A stretch of DNA of 22,222 nucleotides, taken from assembly GCA_015487645.1 (NCBI GenBank), contig WFPH01000029.1, positions 1 to 22,222 of the forward strand. Reading direction: 5' to 3'. The notes beneath the pieces are model-generated. The model did no database searches, was not told the DNA's origin, and saw nothing but the letters and a program-made list of their open reading frames with translations. The translations under genes and the position numbers were made by a program. Within the stretch, counting starts at the first letter, position 1. The number at the start of each line of letters is the position of its first letter. The stretch is from Thermosulfurimonas sp. Lineage in GTDB: Bacteria; Desulfobacterota; Thermodesulfobacteria; Thermodesulfobacteriales; Thermodesulfobacteriaceae. Below, in pieces: positions 6,614 to 14,275 of this stretch.

Positions 6614-6629
6614 AGTCCTTTCTCCTCGC

Positions 6630-9077
6630 CTATAAAGTTTTTTCCACCATAACAATGTCTTCTTCCAGGCCTACAGTCTTAAAGCCCAATTTTTGGGCCA
6701 AATTTAGCATTTTTTCGTTTTCTTTTAAAATGTGCATCCGGACACGTTTTACGTACATCTCCTTGGCCACGGCCAGCATCTTCTCGGCCAGAATTCTCCC
6801 TAGCCCTTGGCCTTGCCAGGGATCCCCTACTACAACCGCCATCTCAGCCGTTTCCTCATCTGGATATTTGTTGATTCGAGCTACTCCGAGTATTTTTTCT
6901 CGGCCGTTATCCTTCTTCACCGCCACCAGCGCCATTTCCCGGTCGTAATCGATCTGACAGTAGCGGACCAGTTCCTCGTGAGAGATACTTCTTTTAACTT
7001 GCAGAAAACGGAACCTGATAGTTTGTTCGGAAAAAGTATAAAAGAGCTCGGACATAAGGGGCTCATCTTCAGGTTTAATGGGGCGAATAAAAACCTTCGT
7101 GCCGTCTCTCATAACAGCCTCAAAGGTAAAATGAGAGGGATACGGACAGATGGAAAGATGAGCGGGGCAAAAATAACCTTTCTTGACATGATCCGGCCCG
7201 AAGGCCACTTCATCTAAAACGATTTCGGCCTTGGCAACCTCTATTTGGCCTCGAGATACTACCATAGAAGGGATAAAAAGCTCCTTAATTTCCGGAAAAT
7301 CCACGATGAGATGGGAAAATCGCACTAAAAGTTCCTCCAAAAAGTCCATAGGAAGGCCTTTGGCTTTGAGGTGCCAATATATTCTGGTTTCCTCAAGAAT
7401 TCTGCGAGCGAGGGTTTGATTCAAAGGTGGCAAACCTATAGCATAGTCTCTTTCGGGTTCCAAAAGGAAGCCCCCCAAGCCAAAAAGGATGAGGGCTCCA
7501 AAAGAAGGATCTCTCGTGGTTCCCAGAAAGAAAGGAACCGGTATCTCTGGGACACTCCTATGTTTTCCGATTATTCCATAAGCCTGTAAGATGGCTGTGG
7601 CCTCTTCAAAAGTCAAAACGAAACGCTTCTCCCCGGTGGCCTTTTTAATAATCTCATTGACCCGATCTTTATCGGGAGAAAATTCCTCCAATATAGTTCC
7701 CGGGGTCTCCGAGAGTAGACGCAAGTTATGGTCGTAACGATACATATAGACGAAACTTTTGACGGCCTCGGTAGGACTCACAAAATTTGGGATGCCCTCC
7801 TTGGCCAAGATCTTACGGCCCTCCGAGACCCTGCTCTCTCCCATAAAGCTGGCCAGCACCGGCTTCCAACTTATCTCTTTGTGAGCCCTCACCAGAGACC
7901 AAGCGAAGTCTTCTACCGAAGCCTCTAAACTAGGCGTAAAAATCACCAACGCCCCATCTACTCCGCTGTCCTTCAGACACAGCTTCAGGGCTTCCCGGAA
8001 GAGATGAGGAGGCGCCGAGGACAACAAATCAAGGGGATTCTGGACTTCGCGGCCCAGCAAATTGCGCAATTTTTCCGTAGTTTCGGGAGACAGGCTCGCC
8101 AGATCTCCCCCCAGGCGTTGTAGATACTCCGCGGCGATCATCGCCGGACCACCGGCATTGGTAATGATGGCCAGCCGAGGCCCCTTGGGGCGTGGTTGTT
8201 TAGAAAGGCTTTCAGCCAAGTGGAAAAGCTCCAGGATCTCCTCCACCTGGACGACGCCCGCACGCTTAAAGGCAGCGTCATAGACCAGATTCTCTTGGCA
8301 CAAAGAGGACAAAATGTCCTGCGTTTCGTTGGGGGGTTTAAGTTTCTTTCCTTTAACTACCACAATGGGCTTGTTCCGGGCAAAAGCCCGGGCCGCCCGC
8401 ATGAACTTTCGACCGCTTTTCAAATCTTTCACATAGGCTACAACCGCCTTGGTATAAGGATCCAGGGTCAAATAGTCGAGCAAATCAGAAAGATCTATGT
8501 CGGCCTTTTCTCCCAGAGAGGCAAAAAGACTAAACCCCACCTTTTTTTCTTCGGCCCAGTCCAAAATGGCGTAGGCCAACGTGGCACCATCGGAAATGAA
8601 GGCCAGGTTGCCAGGGGTCAAGCTCCCCGAAAATAAGCTGGCATTCAGCCTGAGCCTGGGGCAAATAAAACCCAGAGAGTTGGGGCCCAATATCCGAATC
8701 TTCTTTTCATAGGCAAACTGGGCCATCTCCCGTAGAAAGCTCAAGGGATTTTCTGTGCGATAAAAGAAGTCCAGGCCCAAAATAAGTACGACCTTAACGT
8801 TGTTGGCCGCACAATCTTGCAATTGAGGCCACCAGTTTTCGGGGTCTCCAGCCAGGATGGCCAAGTCCACCGGCCTTGGTAGACTGGCCAAATCCGGATA
8901 AGGTTCGATCCCTAAAATAGATTCCTCGTGCTTGCTTATGGGATAAACCCCGCCTTTAAACCCCTGAAGGATAAGATTCTTGAGAACCTGAGCCCCGGGG
9001 GAACGGCTCTCATCCCGGGCATCAAAAACAGCAATACGTTTAGGCCTAAAAAGAAAATCCAGGTTGTAAACCGACAT
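6630..9077 (-). CDS. Acyl-CoA synthetase (NDP-forming)-like / GNAT acetyltransferase fusion, degenerate synthetase part
   Basis: This is an 815-aa PatZ/Pat-like architecture. Residues 1-130 form the CoA-binding Rossmann domain. Residues about 155-460 are the succinyl-CoA-ligase-like domains (I-L-D-W-A-E, S-L-G-x-K-A-D-I-D). Residues about 483-600 are the ATP-grasp remnant, and 655-815 a GNAT domain with the acetyl-CoA loop Q-G-Q-G-L-G at 755-760. The catalytic His loop (usually S-H-T-G-x-L-A-G about ten residues before V-Y-D-A-A-F) reads D-I-L-S-S-L-C here, without His. The ATP-grasp segment that should follow the A-Y-G-I motif at 499-502, with its K and H-K-S-D motifs, is absent: the chain passes within about 20 residues to D-P-S-F-G-A-L-I-L-F-G-L-G-G. 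Synthetase activity is therefore unlikely; a lysine acetyltransferase with a metabolite-sensing domain is the best inference. AAGGCGG precedes ATG 9077, 15 nt after the GGDEF gene. Confidence 0.85.
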   Translation of the reverse strand: MSVYNLDFLFRPKRIAVFDARDESRSPGAQVLKNLILQGFKGGVYPISKHEESILGIEPYPDLASLPRPVDLAILAGDPENWWPQLQDCAANNVKVVLILGLDFFYRTENPLSFLREMAQFAYEKKIRILGPNSLGFICPRLRLNASLFSGSLTPGNLAFISDGATLAYAILDWAEEKKVGFSLFASLGEKADIDLSDLLDYLTLDPYTKAVVAYVKDLKSGRKFMRAARAFARNKPIVVVKGKKLKPPNETQDILSSLCQENLVYDAAFKRAGVVQVEEILELFHLAESLSKQPRPKGPRLAIITNAGGPAMIAAEYLQRLGGDLASLSPETTEKLRNLLGREVQNPLDLLSSAPPHLFREALKLCLKDSGVDGALVIFTPSLEASVEDFAWSLVRAHKEISWKPVLASFMGESRVSEGRKILAKEGIPNFVSPTEAVKSFVYMYRYDHNLRLLSETPGTILEEFSPDKDRVNEIIKKATGEKRFVLTFEEATAILQAYGIIGKHRSVPEIPVPFFLGTTRDPSFGALILFGLGGFLLEPERDYAIGLPPLNQTLARRILEETRIYWHLKAKGLPMDFLEELLVRFSHLIVDFPEIKELFIPSMVVSRGQIEVAKAEIVLDEVAFGPDHVKKGYFCPAHLSICPYPSHFTFEAVMRDGTKVFIRPIKPEDEPLMSELFYTFSEQTIRFRFLQVKRSISHEELVRYCQIDYDREMALVAVKKDNGREKILGVARINKYPDEETAEMAVVVGDPWQGQGLGRILAEKMLAVAKEMYVKRVRMHILKENEKMLNLAQKLGFKTVGLEEDIVMVEKTL

Positions 9078-9092
9078 ATCCGCCTTATATAG

Positions 9093-9941
9093 CTAGATAT
9101 CCTTACAATAGGCCCTAAAAAGGACCGGAGGCGGAAAAGATCCCTGCCGTCCTTCTTTAAGCCAGGCCTTTATCTGAGATTTGTGCTTGTACATGGCCAG
9201 ATCGGCCCGATGGAGACAGCTTTCCAGCGAATCGCTACCTAGGATATCCGTAGCTCCACAGGCCAGATATTTCTCTAACCCTTCAATCTCAATCGGAACG
9301 GACGTTAATTCTAAAAGGAAGGGTTCCGCCTTATCCAAGGAGTGCGTGGCCAAAAGAAGTATGAACTCGTCTCCCCCAAGACGGATGGGGACATCTACCC
9401 CCTTGGTGAAATCCCGCAATCTTTTGGCGGTTTTCACGAGAACCTTGTCGCCTACCTGATGTCCGTAAAAATCATTGACTTCTTTAAAATCGCAGAGATC
9501 CAGGAAGGCCAAGATATAAAGTTCTTTGCCTTCCGTGATCCTTTTGATGATTTCCGGGAAAAATATGCTGAGGGCTCGACGGTTCCAGAGCTTGGTCAAA
9601 TCATCCCGAAGGAGTTCCTCCCGGAGATAATCCACCTGGTTTTCCAGTTCCGCCAAACGGTTAACAATTTCCTCAAGATCCGCCAATCGGCCTTTGGTGG
9701 CCAGCATCCCCCTAATTTCTTCCTGGGAGAGCAACCAGTTTAGAACCTGTCGGGTCTCCCGTAAAATCTTAAGGAAGACAGTATCTTTTTCTTCCCGAGG
9801 TAGGGCCTTAACCCTTTCGAACTCCTCCGCGTATCGAGGGGGCAAGGGCAACTTAAGCTCCCGAAAGGGAGACAGAAAAGCCACCCAGCAAGTCTTAAGC
9901 CTTTCGGTCTCTTTTTCCAGGAATTCGGATAAGAGATCCAT
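9093..9941 (-). CDS. GGDEF-domain protein, putative diguanylate cyclase
   Basis: This 282-aa protein lacks membrane spans. Residues 1-80 form a helical N-terminal region, 85-112 a leucine-rich coiled coil, and 112-255 the GGDEF domain. The D-D-L-T-K-L-W-N-R-R entry motif, D-F-K-E-V-N-D-F-Y-G-H substrate segment and the R-L-G-G-D-E-F signature (GGDEF at 189-193) are intact, so c-di-GMP synthesis from two GTP is plausible. The inhibitory I-site that normally reads R-x-x-D five residues before the signature reads K180-G-V-D183, so product inhibition may be weakened. No known sensor domain is recognised in the N-terminus. It heads the operon with the acyltransferase and hpt. No strong Shine-Dalgarno is seen. 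Confidence 0.9.
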   Translation of the reverse strand: MDLLSEFLEKETERLKTCWVAFLSPFRELKLPLPPRYAEEFERVKALPREEKDTVFLKILRETRQVLNWLLSQEEIRGMLATKGRLADLEEIVNRLAELENQVDYLREELLRDDLTKLWNRRALSIFFPEIIKRITEGKELYILAFLDLCDFKEVNDFYGHQVGDKVLVKTAKRLRDFTKGVDVPIRLGGDEFILLLATHSLDKAEPFLLELTSVPIEIEGLEKYLACGATDILGSDSLESCLHRADLAMYKHKSQIKAWLKEGRQGSFPPPVLFRAYCKDI

Positions 9942-9948
9942 GACCCTA

Positions 9949-9954
9949 TATAAT
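9949..9954 (+). promoter_or_regulatory. Perfect -10 TATAAT in the divergent GGDEF/trpE spacer
   Basis: TATAAT lies in the 67-nt spacer between the divergent GGDEF and trpE genes, about 55 nt before trpE ATG 10009. No good -35 (CGGATA at the right distance) is seen. On the other strand a TTGGCA (9979-9974) and an AT-rich TTATAT (9953-9948), six bases before the GGDEF ATG, could act leftwards. No trp attenuator or leader peptide fits here. Confidence 0.4.
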
Positions 9955-10008
9955 TAGTAAGATTGTTTTCCCTTGCCAAGGTCGAACTTAAAGATTAAAA
10001 AGTTCAAC

Positions 10009-11493
10009 ATGTTTCCGGAAATCCAGCCCTCCAGAGAGGCCTTCAAAGAGCTGGCCCGAAAGGCTAACCTCATCCCCGTTTATACCGAACTTCTGGTAGA
10101 CCTAGAAACCCCCATTTCCCTTTTCTACAAGGCCTTCTCCGGCCATTACGGTTTCCTCTTGGAAAGCCTCGAAGGAGGGGAAAAGTGGGCCCGCTACAGC
10201 TTCATCGGACTTAATCCCTTCCTAATCTTCCGGGCCAAGGGGCGTCGGGTCACCCTTCTTGATCGGCACGGAGAAACCACTCGAGAAGTAGAGGACCCCC
10301 TCCGGGCTCTCAAGGAAGTTCTAGCCCGCTTTCGGGCCGCGGAGCTTCAGGAGTTGCCCCGGTTCTTCGGTGGAGCGGTAGGGTTTCTCTCTTACGACGT
10401 CATCCGTTTCATCGAACGGCTTCCCGATCTTTCTCCGGATCCCATGGGATTTTCGGACCTCCATTTCATGTTTCCGGAGATCCTTCTGGCCTACGATCGG
10501 CTGCGGCATGTACTTCAGGTGATTTACAACGCCCGGGTGGAACCGGGGGTTCAGCCCGAGGCCCTTTACGAGCGTGCCCGGGCCGAACTTTCAGCGATGG
10601 TGGCCCGCATCCGCGGACCCCTCATCTACCCGGGTCTCGAGCCGGAACGAGAAACCGTGGAGCTCAGCCCGGAGATGGAAAAGGAGCGTTTTAAGGAGAT
10701 GGTCCGGCAGGCCAAGGATTACATTGCCGCGGGCGACGTAATCCAGGTGGTGCTTTCCCAGCGTTTCTCAGGCCGCTCCCATCTTCCGCCTTTCGCCCTT
10801 TACCGGGCTTTACGCAAGATCAATCCCTCGCCCTATCTTTTTTTCCTGAGACTGGCGGATGAGACCCTCATCGGTTCCTCTCCGGAGATCCTGGTACGAG
10901 TTGAGGGCCGCCGGGTGGAGACCCGGCCCATCGCCGGAACCCGTCCCCGGGGGCGCACGGAAACGGAAGACGCGGCGCTGGCGGAAGATCTTCTTCACGA
11001 TCCCAAGGAGCGGGCCGAACACCTCATGCTGGTGGATTTAGGGCGTAACGACCTAGGCCGGGTCTGTACCTACGGAAGCGTTGAGGTTCATGAGCTCATG
11101 GTCATCGAGCGCTACTCCCACGTGATGCATCTCGTCTCTGGAGTAAGAGGGGAACTTGCGGAGGGACGCGATATGTTTGATGTCTTTCGGGCCACCTTTC
11201 CGGCAGGCACGGTCTCGGGAGCCCCCAAGATCCGGGCCATGGAGATTATTGAAGAACTTGAACCGGAAAAACGTGGCCCTTACGCCGGGGCCGTGGGCTA
11301 CTTCGGCTTCTCCGGCAACATGGACCTTTGCATCACCATCCGCACCCTCTTTCAGAAGGGCGACCGGCTCTATCTCCAGGCCGGGGCCGGGATCGTGGCC
11401 GACTCCGACCCCGAACGGGAATACGAGGAGACCCTCAACAAGGCCCGGGGTATGATGAAGGCCTTAGAACTGGTGAAAAAGGGGGTGGTTTGA
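10009..11493 (+). CDS. trpE: Anthranilate synthase component I
   Basis: TrpE uses chorismate and ammonia from TrpG to make anthranilate, the first step of tryptophan synthesis. From ATG 10009 the protein has 494 aa. The N-terminal half holds the L-L-E-S feedback-site motif (F-L-L-E-S-L-E-G-G). The chorismate-binding half holds G-D-V-I-Q-V-V-L-S-Q-R, the P-S-P-Y-L-F-F segment typical of TrpE rather than PabB, P-I-A-G-T-R-P-R-G, L-V-D-L-G-R-N-D-L-G-R and the F-P-A-G-T-V-S-G-A-P-K signature. ATG 10009 is preferred over a TTG at 9973 because family homology starts near F-P-E-I-Q-P-S-R; no clear Shine-Dalgarno precedes either. The trpG start lies 3 nt after the stop. Confidence 0.95.
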   Translation: MFPEIQPSREAFKELARKANLIPVYTELLVDLETPISLFYKAFSGHYGFLLESLEGGEKWARYSFIGLNPFLIFRAKGRRVTLLDRHGETTREVEDPLRALKEVLARFRAAELQELPRFFGGAVGFLSYDVIRFIERLPDLSPDPMGFSDLHFMFPEILLAYDRLRHVLQVIYNARVEPGVQPEALYERARAELSAMVARIRGPLIYPGLEPERETVELSPEMEKERFKEMVRQAKDYIAAGDVIQVVLSQRFSGRSHLPPFALYRALRKINPSPYLFFLRLADETLIGSSPEILVRVEGRRVETRPIAGTRPRGRTETEDAALAEDLLHDPKERAEHLMLVDLGRNDLGRVCTYGSVEVHELMVIERYSHVMHLVSGVRGELAEGRDMFDVFRATFPAGTVSGAPKIRAMEIIEELEPEKRGPYAGAVGYFGFSGNMDLCITIRTLFQKGDRLYLQAGAGIVADSDPEREYEETLNKARGMMKALELVKKGVV

Positions 11494-11496
11494 GCC

Positions 11497-12159
11497 GTGC
11501 GGCTTCTCGTGATAGACAACTACGATTCCTTCACCTACAATCTGGTGCAGCTCCTGGGGGTAATGTTTGAGAAGCTCTTTCCCGGGGGCGAGATCCTGGT
11601 CTTCCGCAACGACGAGATCGACCTCAAACAGGCCGAGGAGCTTCGCCCCACCCATCTTTTGATCTCCCCTGGGCCCTGCGACCCGAAAAAGGCCGGGATT
11701 TCGGTCCCCATCATCAAGCATTTCGCCGGCCGCATCCCCATCCTCGGGGTCTGCCTGGGGCACCAGTGTATCGGGGAGGCCTTCGGGGGGCGCATCGTGC
11801 GCGCCCGAAGGCTCATGCACGGAAAGACCTCCGAGATAACACATGACGGAAAGGGGGTCTTTTCCGGACTTCCCAATCCTTTTGAGGCCATGAGGTACCA
11901 TTCGCTGGCCATCGATGAGGCCTCGCTTCCGGACTGCCTTGAGATCACGGCCCGGGCCGAGGACGGGGAGATCATGGGCGTAAGACATAAAGAATATCCC
12001 ATTGAAGGGGTGCAGTTTCATCCGGAATCCATCGGCACCTCCCTTTCGGCCTGGCGAAGGCTTTCCAAGCCTCCCAGGGAATGGGACTTTACCGGAAACG
12101 ACCTTCCAGAGGGCGTCCTTATCCTACGCAACTTCCTGAATCTTCCAGGAAGAGCTTGA
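11497..12159 (+). CDS. trpG: Anthranilate synthase glutamine amidotransferase component
   Basis: This 220-aa class I glutamine amidotransferase starts with GTG 11497, three bases after the trpE stop. The oxyanion and nucleophile motif G-V-C-L-G-H-Q and the H-P-E-S catalytic pair (Q-F-H-P-E-S) are complete. The N-terminal I-D-N-Y-D-S-F-T-Y-N-L signature is typical of TrpG/PabA. It releases ammonia from glutamine for TrpE and could also serve p-aminobenzoate synthesis. The C-terminus extends about 25 residues past the usual end, and the last 41 bases overlap the 3' end of the convergent ahbAB gene. No other trp gene follows. Confidence 0.93.
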   Translation: MRLLVIDNYDSFTYNLVQLLGVMFEKLFPGGEILVFRNDEIDLKQAEELRPTHLLISPGPCDPKKAGISVPIIKHFAGRIPILGVCLGHQCIGEAFGGRIVRARRLMHGKTSEITHDGKGVFSGLPNPFEAMRYHSLAIDEASLPDCLEITARAEDGEIMGVRHKEYPIEGVQFHPESIGTSLSAWRRLSKPPREWDFTGNDLPEGVLILRNFLNLPGRA

Positions 12160-13099
12160 GTCGCACTTTCTTGTATTCCTTAAGCGTCCTTAGGGCCAGA
12201 TAGTCGGGGAGAGTGTACCTTTCGGAAAGTTCCTTTACTCGGGATTCCACTCCCTCCCGGGCGTGGACCATAGTGTAGAGGTTATAGGGCCAATCCGGGT
12301 AGCTTGTCCGCTCATAGCAGTGGGTAATCCCGGTCTCCTTCGACAGGGCTCGACCGACCTCTTCTATCCGCTCTTCGGGGACTCTCCAGGCCACCATGGT
12401 GTTTTCCCGGAAGCCGGCCCGCCGATGGCGCACCAGGCCCGCAAAACGCCGCATAACACCCCGGGAGAGCATCTCCCGGATCCAGGAAAGCAATTCATCC
12501 TCCGAAAGACCGACCCCCTCGGCCACCTTCGCAAAAGGCCTGGGGACCAGAGGCAAGGGCTCCTGGACCGCCCGAACTAACCGGATGGTCTCCTCATCCG
12601 GAGAAAGGGGCTTGCGGACGGAGGCGAAATGACCGTTTCCGGCGGTGCCTTCCTCCAGATCGAAGATCACCGCTATCCGGAAGACCCGTTTGATGGGCAG
12701 GATCAGGAATCGTTCCGCCCCGGCCCTGCGGGCCAGCCGCTCCACCTCTTCTTCCAGGGAAATCCCCGGCGGAACGGCGATGGTAAACCAGAAATTAAGG
12801 CGATGATCGCGAAGATAATTGTGGCTCACTCCGGGGTGAATATTAATGACCCTGGCCGCGGTCTCGATCCCCTCTTTCGACACCTCGAAGGCCACGAGGC
12901 TCGTCCGATAACCAAGGGCCGACGGATTAAAGATACCTCCGATCTGGCGAAGAAGACCCTCGTCTGTGAGCCGGGCCAGTCTCTTAAGAACTTCCTCCTC
13001 TGTAAGCCCCAGACGCCTGCCGAGCTCCGCAAAAGGTCGGGAGACCAACGGAAAATCCTTTTGCACCAGGTTGAGAAGCTTGCGATCCAGGTCTTCCAT
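12119..13099 (-). CDS. ahbAB: Siroheme decarboxylase, AhbA and AhbB fused in one chain
   Basis: Siroheme decarboxylase converts siroheme to didecarboxysiroheme in the alternative haem route used by sulfate reducers and archaea. The 326-aa product contains two tandem Lrp/AsnC-like units. Residues 1-150 have a winged helix (D-R-K-L-L-N-L-V-Q) and the AhbA-type block R-Q-I-G-G-I-F-N-P-S-x-L-G-Y plus V-S-H93-N-Y-L-R. Residues 167-326 have a second winged helix and the AhbB-type block M-R-R-F-A-G-L-V-R-H-R-x-A-G-F plus T-H260-C-Y-E-R-x-x-x-P-D-W-P-Y-N. In most described organisms the two units are separate subunits. ATG 13099 lacks a Shine-Dalgarno but follows a -10-like TATATT by six bases. Confidence 0.88.
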   Translation of the reverse strand: MEDLDRKLLNLVQKDFPLVSRPFAELGRRLGLTEEEVLKRLARLTDEGLLRQIGGIFNPSALGYRTSLVAFEVSKEGIETAARVINIHPGVSHNYLRDHRLNFWFTIAVPPGISLEEEVERLARRAGAERFLILPIKRVFRIAVIFDLEEGTAGNGHFASVRKPLSPDEETIRLVRAVQEPLPLVPRPFAKVAEGVGLSEDELLSWIREMLSRGVMRRFAGLVRHRRAGFRENTMVAWRVPEERIEEVGRALSKETGITHCYERTSYPDWPYNLYTMVHAREGVESRVKELSERYTLPDYLALRTLKEYKKVRLKLFLEDSGSCVG

Positions 13100-13105
13100 G
13101 GCTTA

Positions 13106-13111
13106 AATATA
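13106..13111 (-). promoter_or_regulatory. -10-like TATATT directly upstream of ahbAB
   Basis: On the minus strand TATATT (5 of 6 to TATAAT) ends six bases before the ahbAB ATG. Transcription would start at or next to the A of the start codon, so the mRNA may be leaderless; this fits the missing ribosome site. No good -35 is visible. Confidence 0.35.
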
Positions 13112-13130
13112 GTGATAGGTTTTCCGGTTT

Positions 13131-13136
13131 TATTAT
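13131..13136 (+). promoter_or_regulatory. -10-like TATTAT upstream of the DUF362 gene
   Basis: TATTAT (5 of 6 to TATAAT) lies 17 nt before ATG 13154 and just before the AGGAGA ribosome site at 13139-13144. It is the only promoter-like element in the 54-nt spacer facing the long plus-strand operon. No -35 is recognisable. Confidence 0.3.
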
Positions 13137-13153
13137 CCAGGAGAGAAACCGAA

Positions 13154-14275
13154 ATGGCAAGTAGGGTCTATTTTGTGGATCTTCATTTAAAGAAAAAGGC
13201 CTCGCTTCTGGAAAAGGTAGACGTCCTGCTTGAGGCCCTCGGTCTTTCCGGGCGTTTTCGGAAGGGAGCGCTGGTAGCGGTGAAGCTTCACTTCGGGGAG
13301 GCGGGGAATCTCGCCCATCTTCGCCCTCAGTGGGTAAGGCGGGTGGTGGAGTACCTGAAGCGTCTTAAGACCAAACCCTTCCTTACGGATACCAACACCC
13401 TTTATCGCGGGAGTCGTTCGGATGCGATCACGCACCTTGAGACCGCCGTCCGGAACGGGTTTGACTTTGCGGTGGTGGGAGCGCCTATCGTGATTGCCGA
13501 TGGTCTCCGGGGGAACACTTACGAAGAGGTGGAGATAGATCTTCCGGTGTTGAAAAAATTCTACGTGGCCAAAGAGATCGCCCGGGCCGACGGTCTCGTG
13601 GTTCTTACGCATTTTAAGGGGCATGAGCTTTCGGCCTTCGGCGGGGCCATAAAGAACGTGGGCATGGGGTGCGCGGCCCGCAAGGGAAAGCTTGAACAGC
13701 ACTCCACCGTGGCTCCGAAGATAGACAAGAAGCGGTGTGTGGCCTGCGGGACCTGTGCGGAATTCTGTCCGGTAGGGGCGCCGGAGCCGGCGGAAGGGGT
13801 GAAAAAGCCCCGCTACCGCATAAACGAGAAACGCTGCATCGGCTGCGGGGAGTGCATCGCGGTCTGTCCGGAGGAGGCCATCAAGGTCCAGTGGAACGAG
13901 CGGGCCGAGCTTTTCATGCGCAAGATGGCGGAGTATGCGGCCGCAGTGCTTTCCGGAAAGAAGGGACGGGCGGTGTTTCTTAACTTCGTGCTTCAGGTCT
14001 CCCCGGCCTGTGACTGTTATCCCTTTAACGATTATCCCCTGGTGCGGGACGTGGGGATTCTCGCCTCCGAGGACCCGGTGGCCTTGGATCAGGCAAGCGT
14101 AGACTTAGTGAACGCCGAGGGGGCGCTTTCGGGCTCCCGGGTTGAGGGGGCCGGGCCCGGGGAGGATAAATTCCGGAGGCTTTACCCGGAGATCCCCTGG
14201 GAGGTAACCCTTGAGCACGCCGAGGCCATCGGCCTCGGAAATCGAAAATACGAATTGATAAAGCTTGAGGCATGA
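13154..14275 (+). CDS. DUF362 family protein with two 4Fe-4S clusters
   Basis: This is a 373-aa cytoplasmic iron-sulfur protein of unknown reaction. The DUF362 part occupies residues 1-185 and about 270-365 (V-A-V-K-L-H-F-G-E-x-G-N near 42-52, F-K-G-H-E-L-S-A-F-G-G-A-I-K-N-V-G-M-G near 154-172). Between them sits a two-cluster ferredoxin module: C195-x2-C198-x2-C201-x3-C205-P and C228-x2-C231-x2-C234-x3-C238-P. ATG 13154 has AGGAGA ten bases upstream. The frame stays open another 175 codons to the left, but that part is antisense to ahbAB and has no ferredoxin or DUF362 likeness, so it is not used. The stop overlaps the next start as ATGA. Confidence 0.88.
   Translation: MASRVYFVDLHLKKKASLLEKVDVLLEALGLSGRFRKGALVAVKLHFGEAGNLAHLRPQWVRRVVEYLKRLKTKPFLTDTNTLYRGSRSDAITHLETAVRNGFDFAVVGAPIVIADGLRGNTYEEVEIDLPVLKKFYVAKEIARADGLVVLTHFKGHELSAFGGAIKNVGMGCAARKGKLEQHSTVAPKIDKKRCVACGTCAEFCPVGAPEPAEGVKKPRYRINEKRCIGCGECIAVCPEEAIKVQWNERAELFMRKMAEYAAAVLSGKKGRAVFLNFVLQVSPACDCYPFNDYPLVRDVGILASEDPVALDQASVDLVNAEGALSGSRVEGAGPGEDKFRRLYPEIPWEVTLEHAEAIGLGNRKYELIKLEA

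Noticed and set aside
6614..6655. Longer hpt start at ATG 6655
   Set aside because: It would overlap the end of the GNAT gene and add 14 residues absent from the family; ATG 6613 has the better ribosome site.
9973..10008. TTG start for trpE
   Set aside because: The extra 12 residues are not TrpE-like and no ribosome site supports the TTG; the family N-terminus begins near ATG 10009.
9942..10008. Trp leader peptide, attenuator or T-box upstream of trpE
   Set aside because: The spacer is 67 nt with no Trp-codon run, no T-box sequence and no competing hairpins.
12629..13153. 175-codon upstream extension of the DUF362 frame
   Set aside because: It lies antisense to ahbAB, which has clear family motifs, and the added residues resemble no DUF362 or ferredoxin sequence; ATG 13154 has a good ribosome site.
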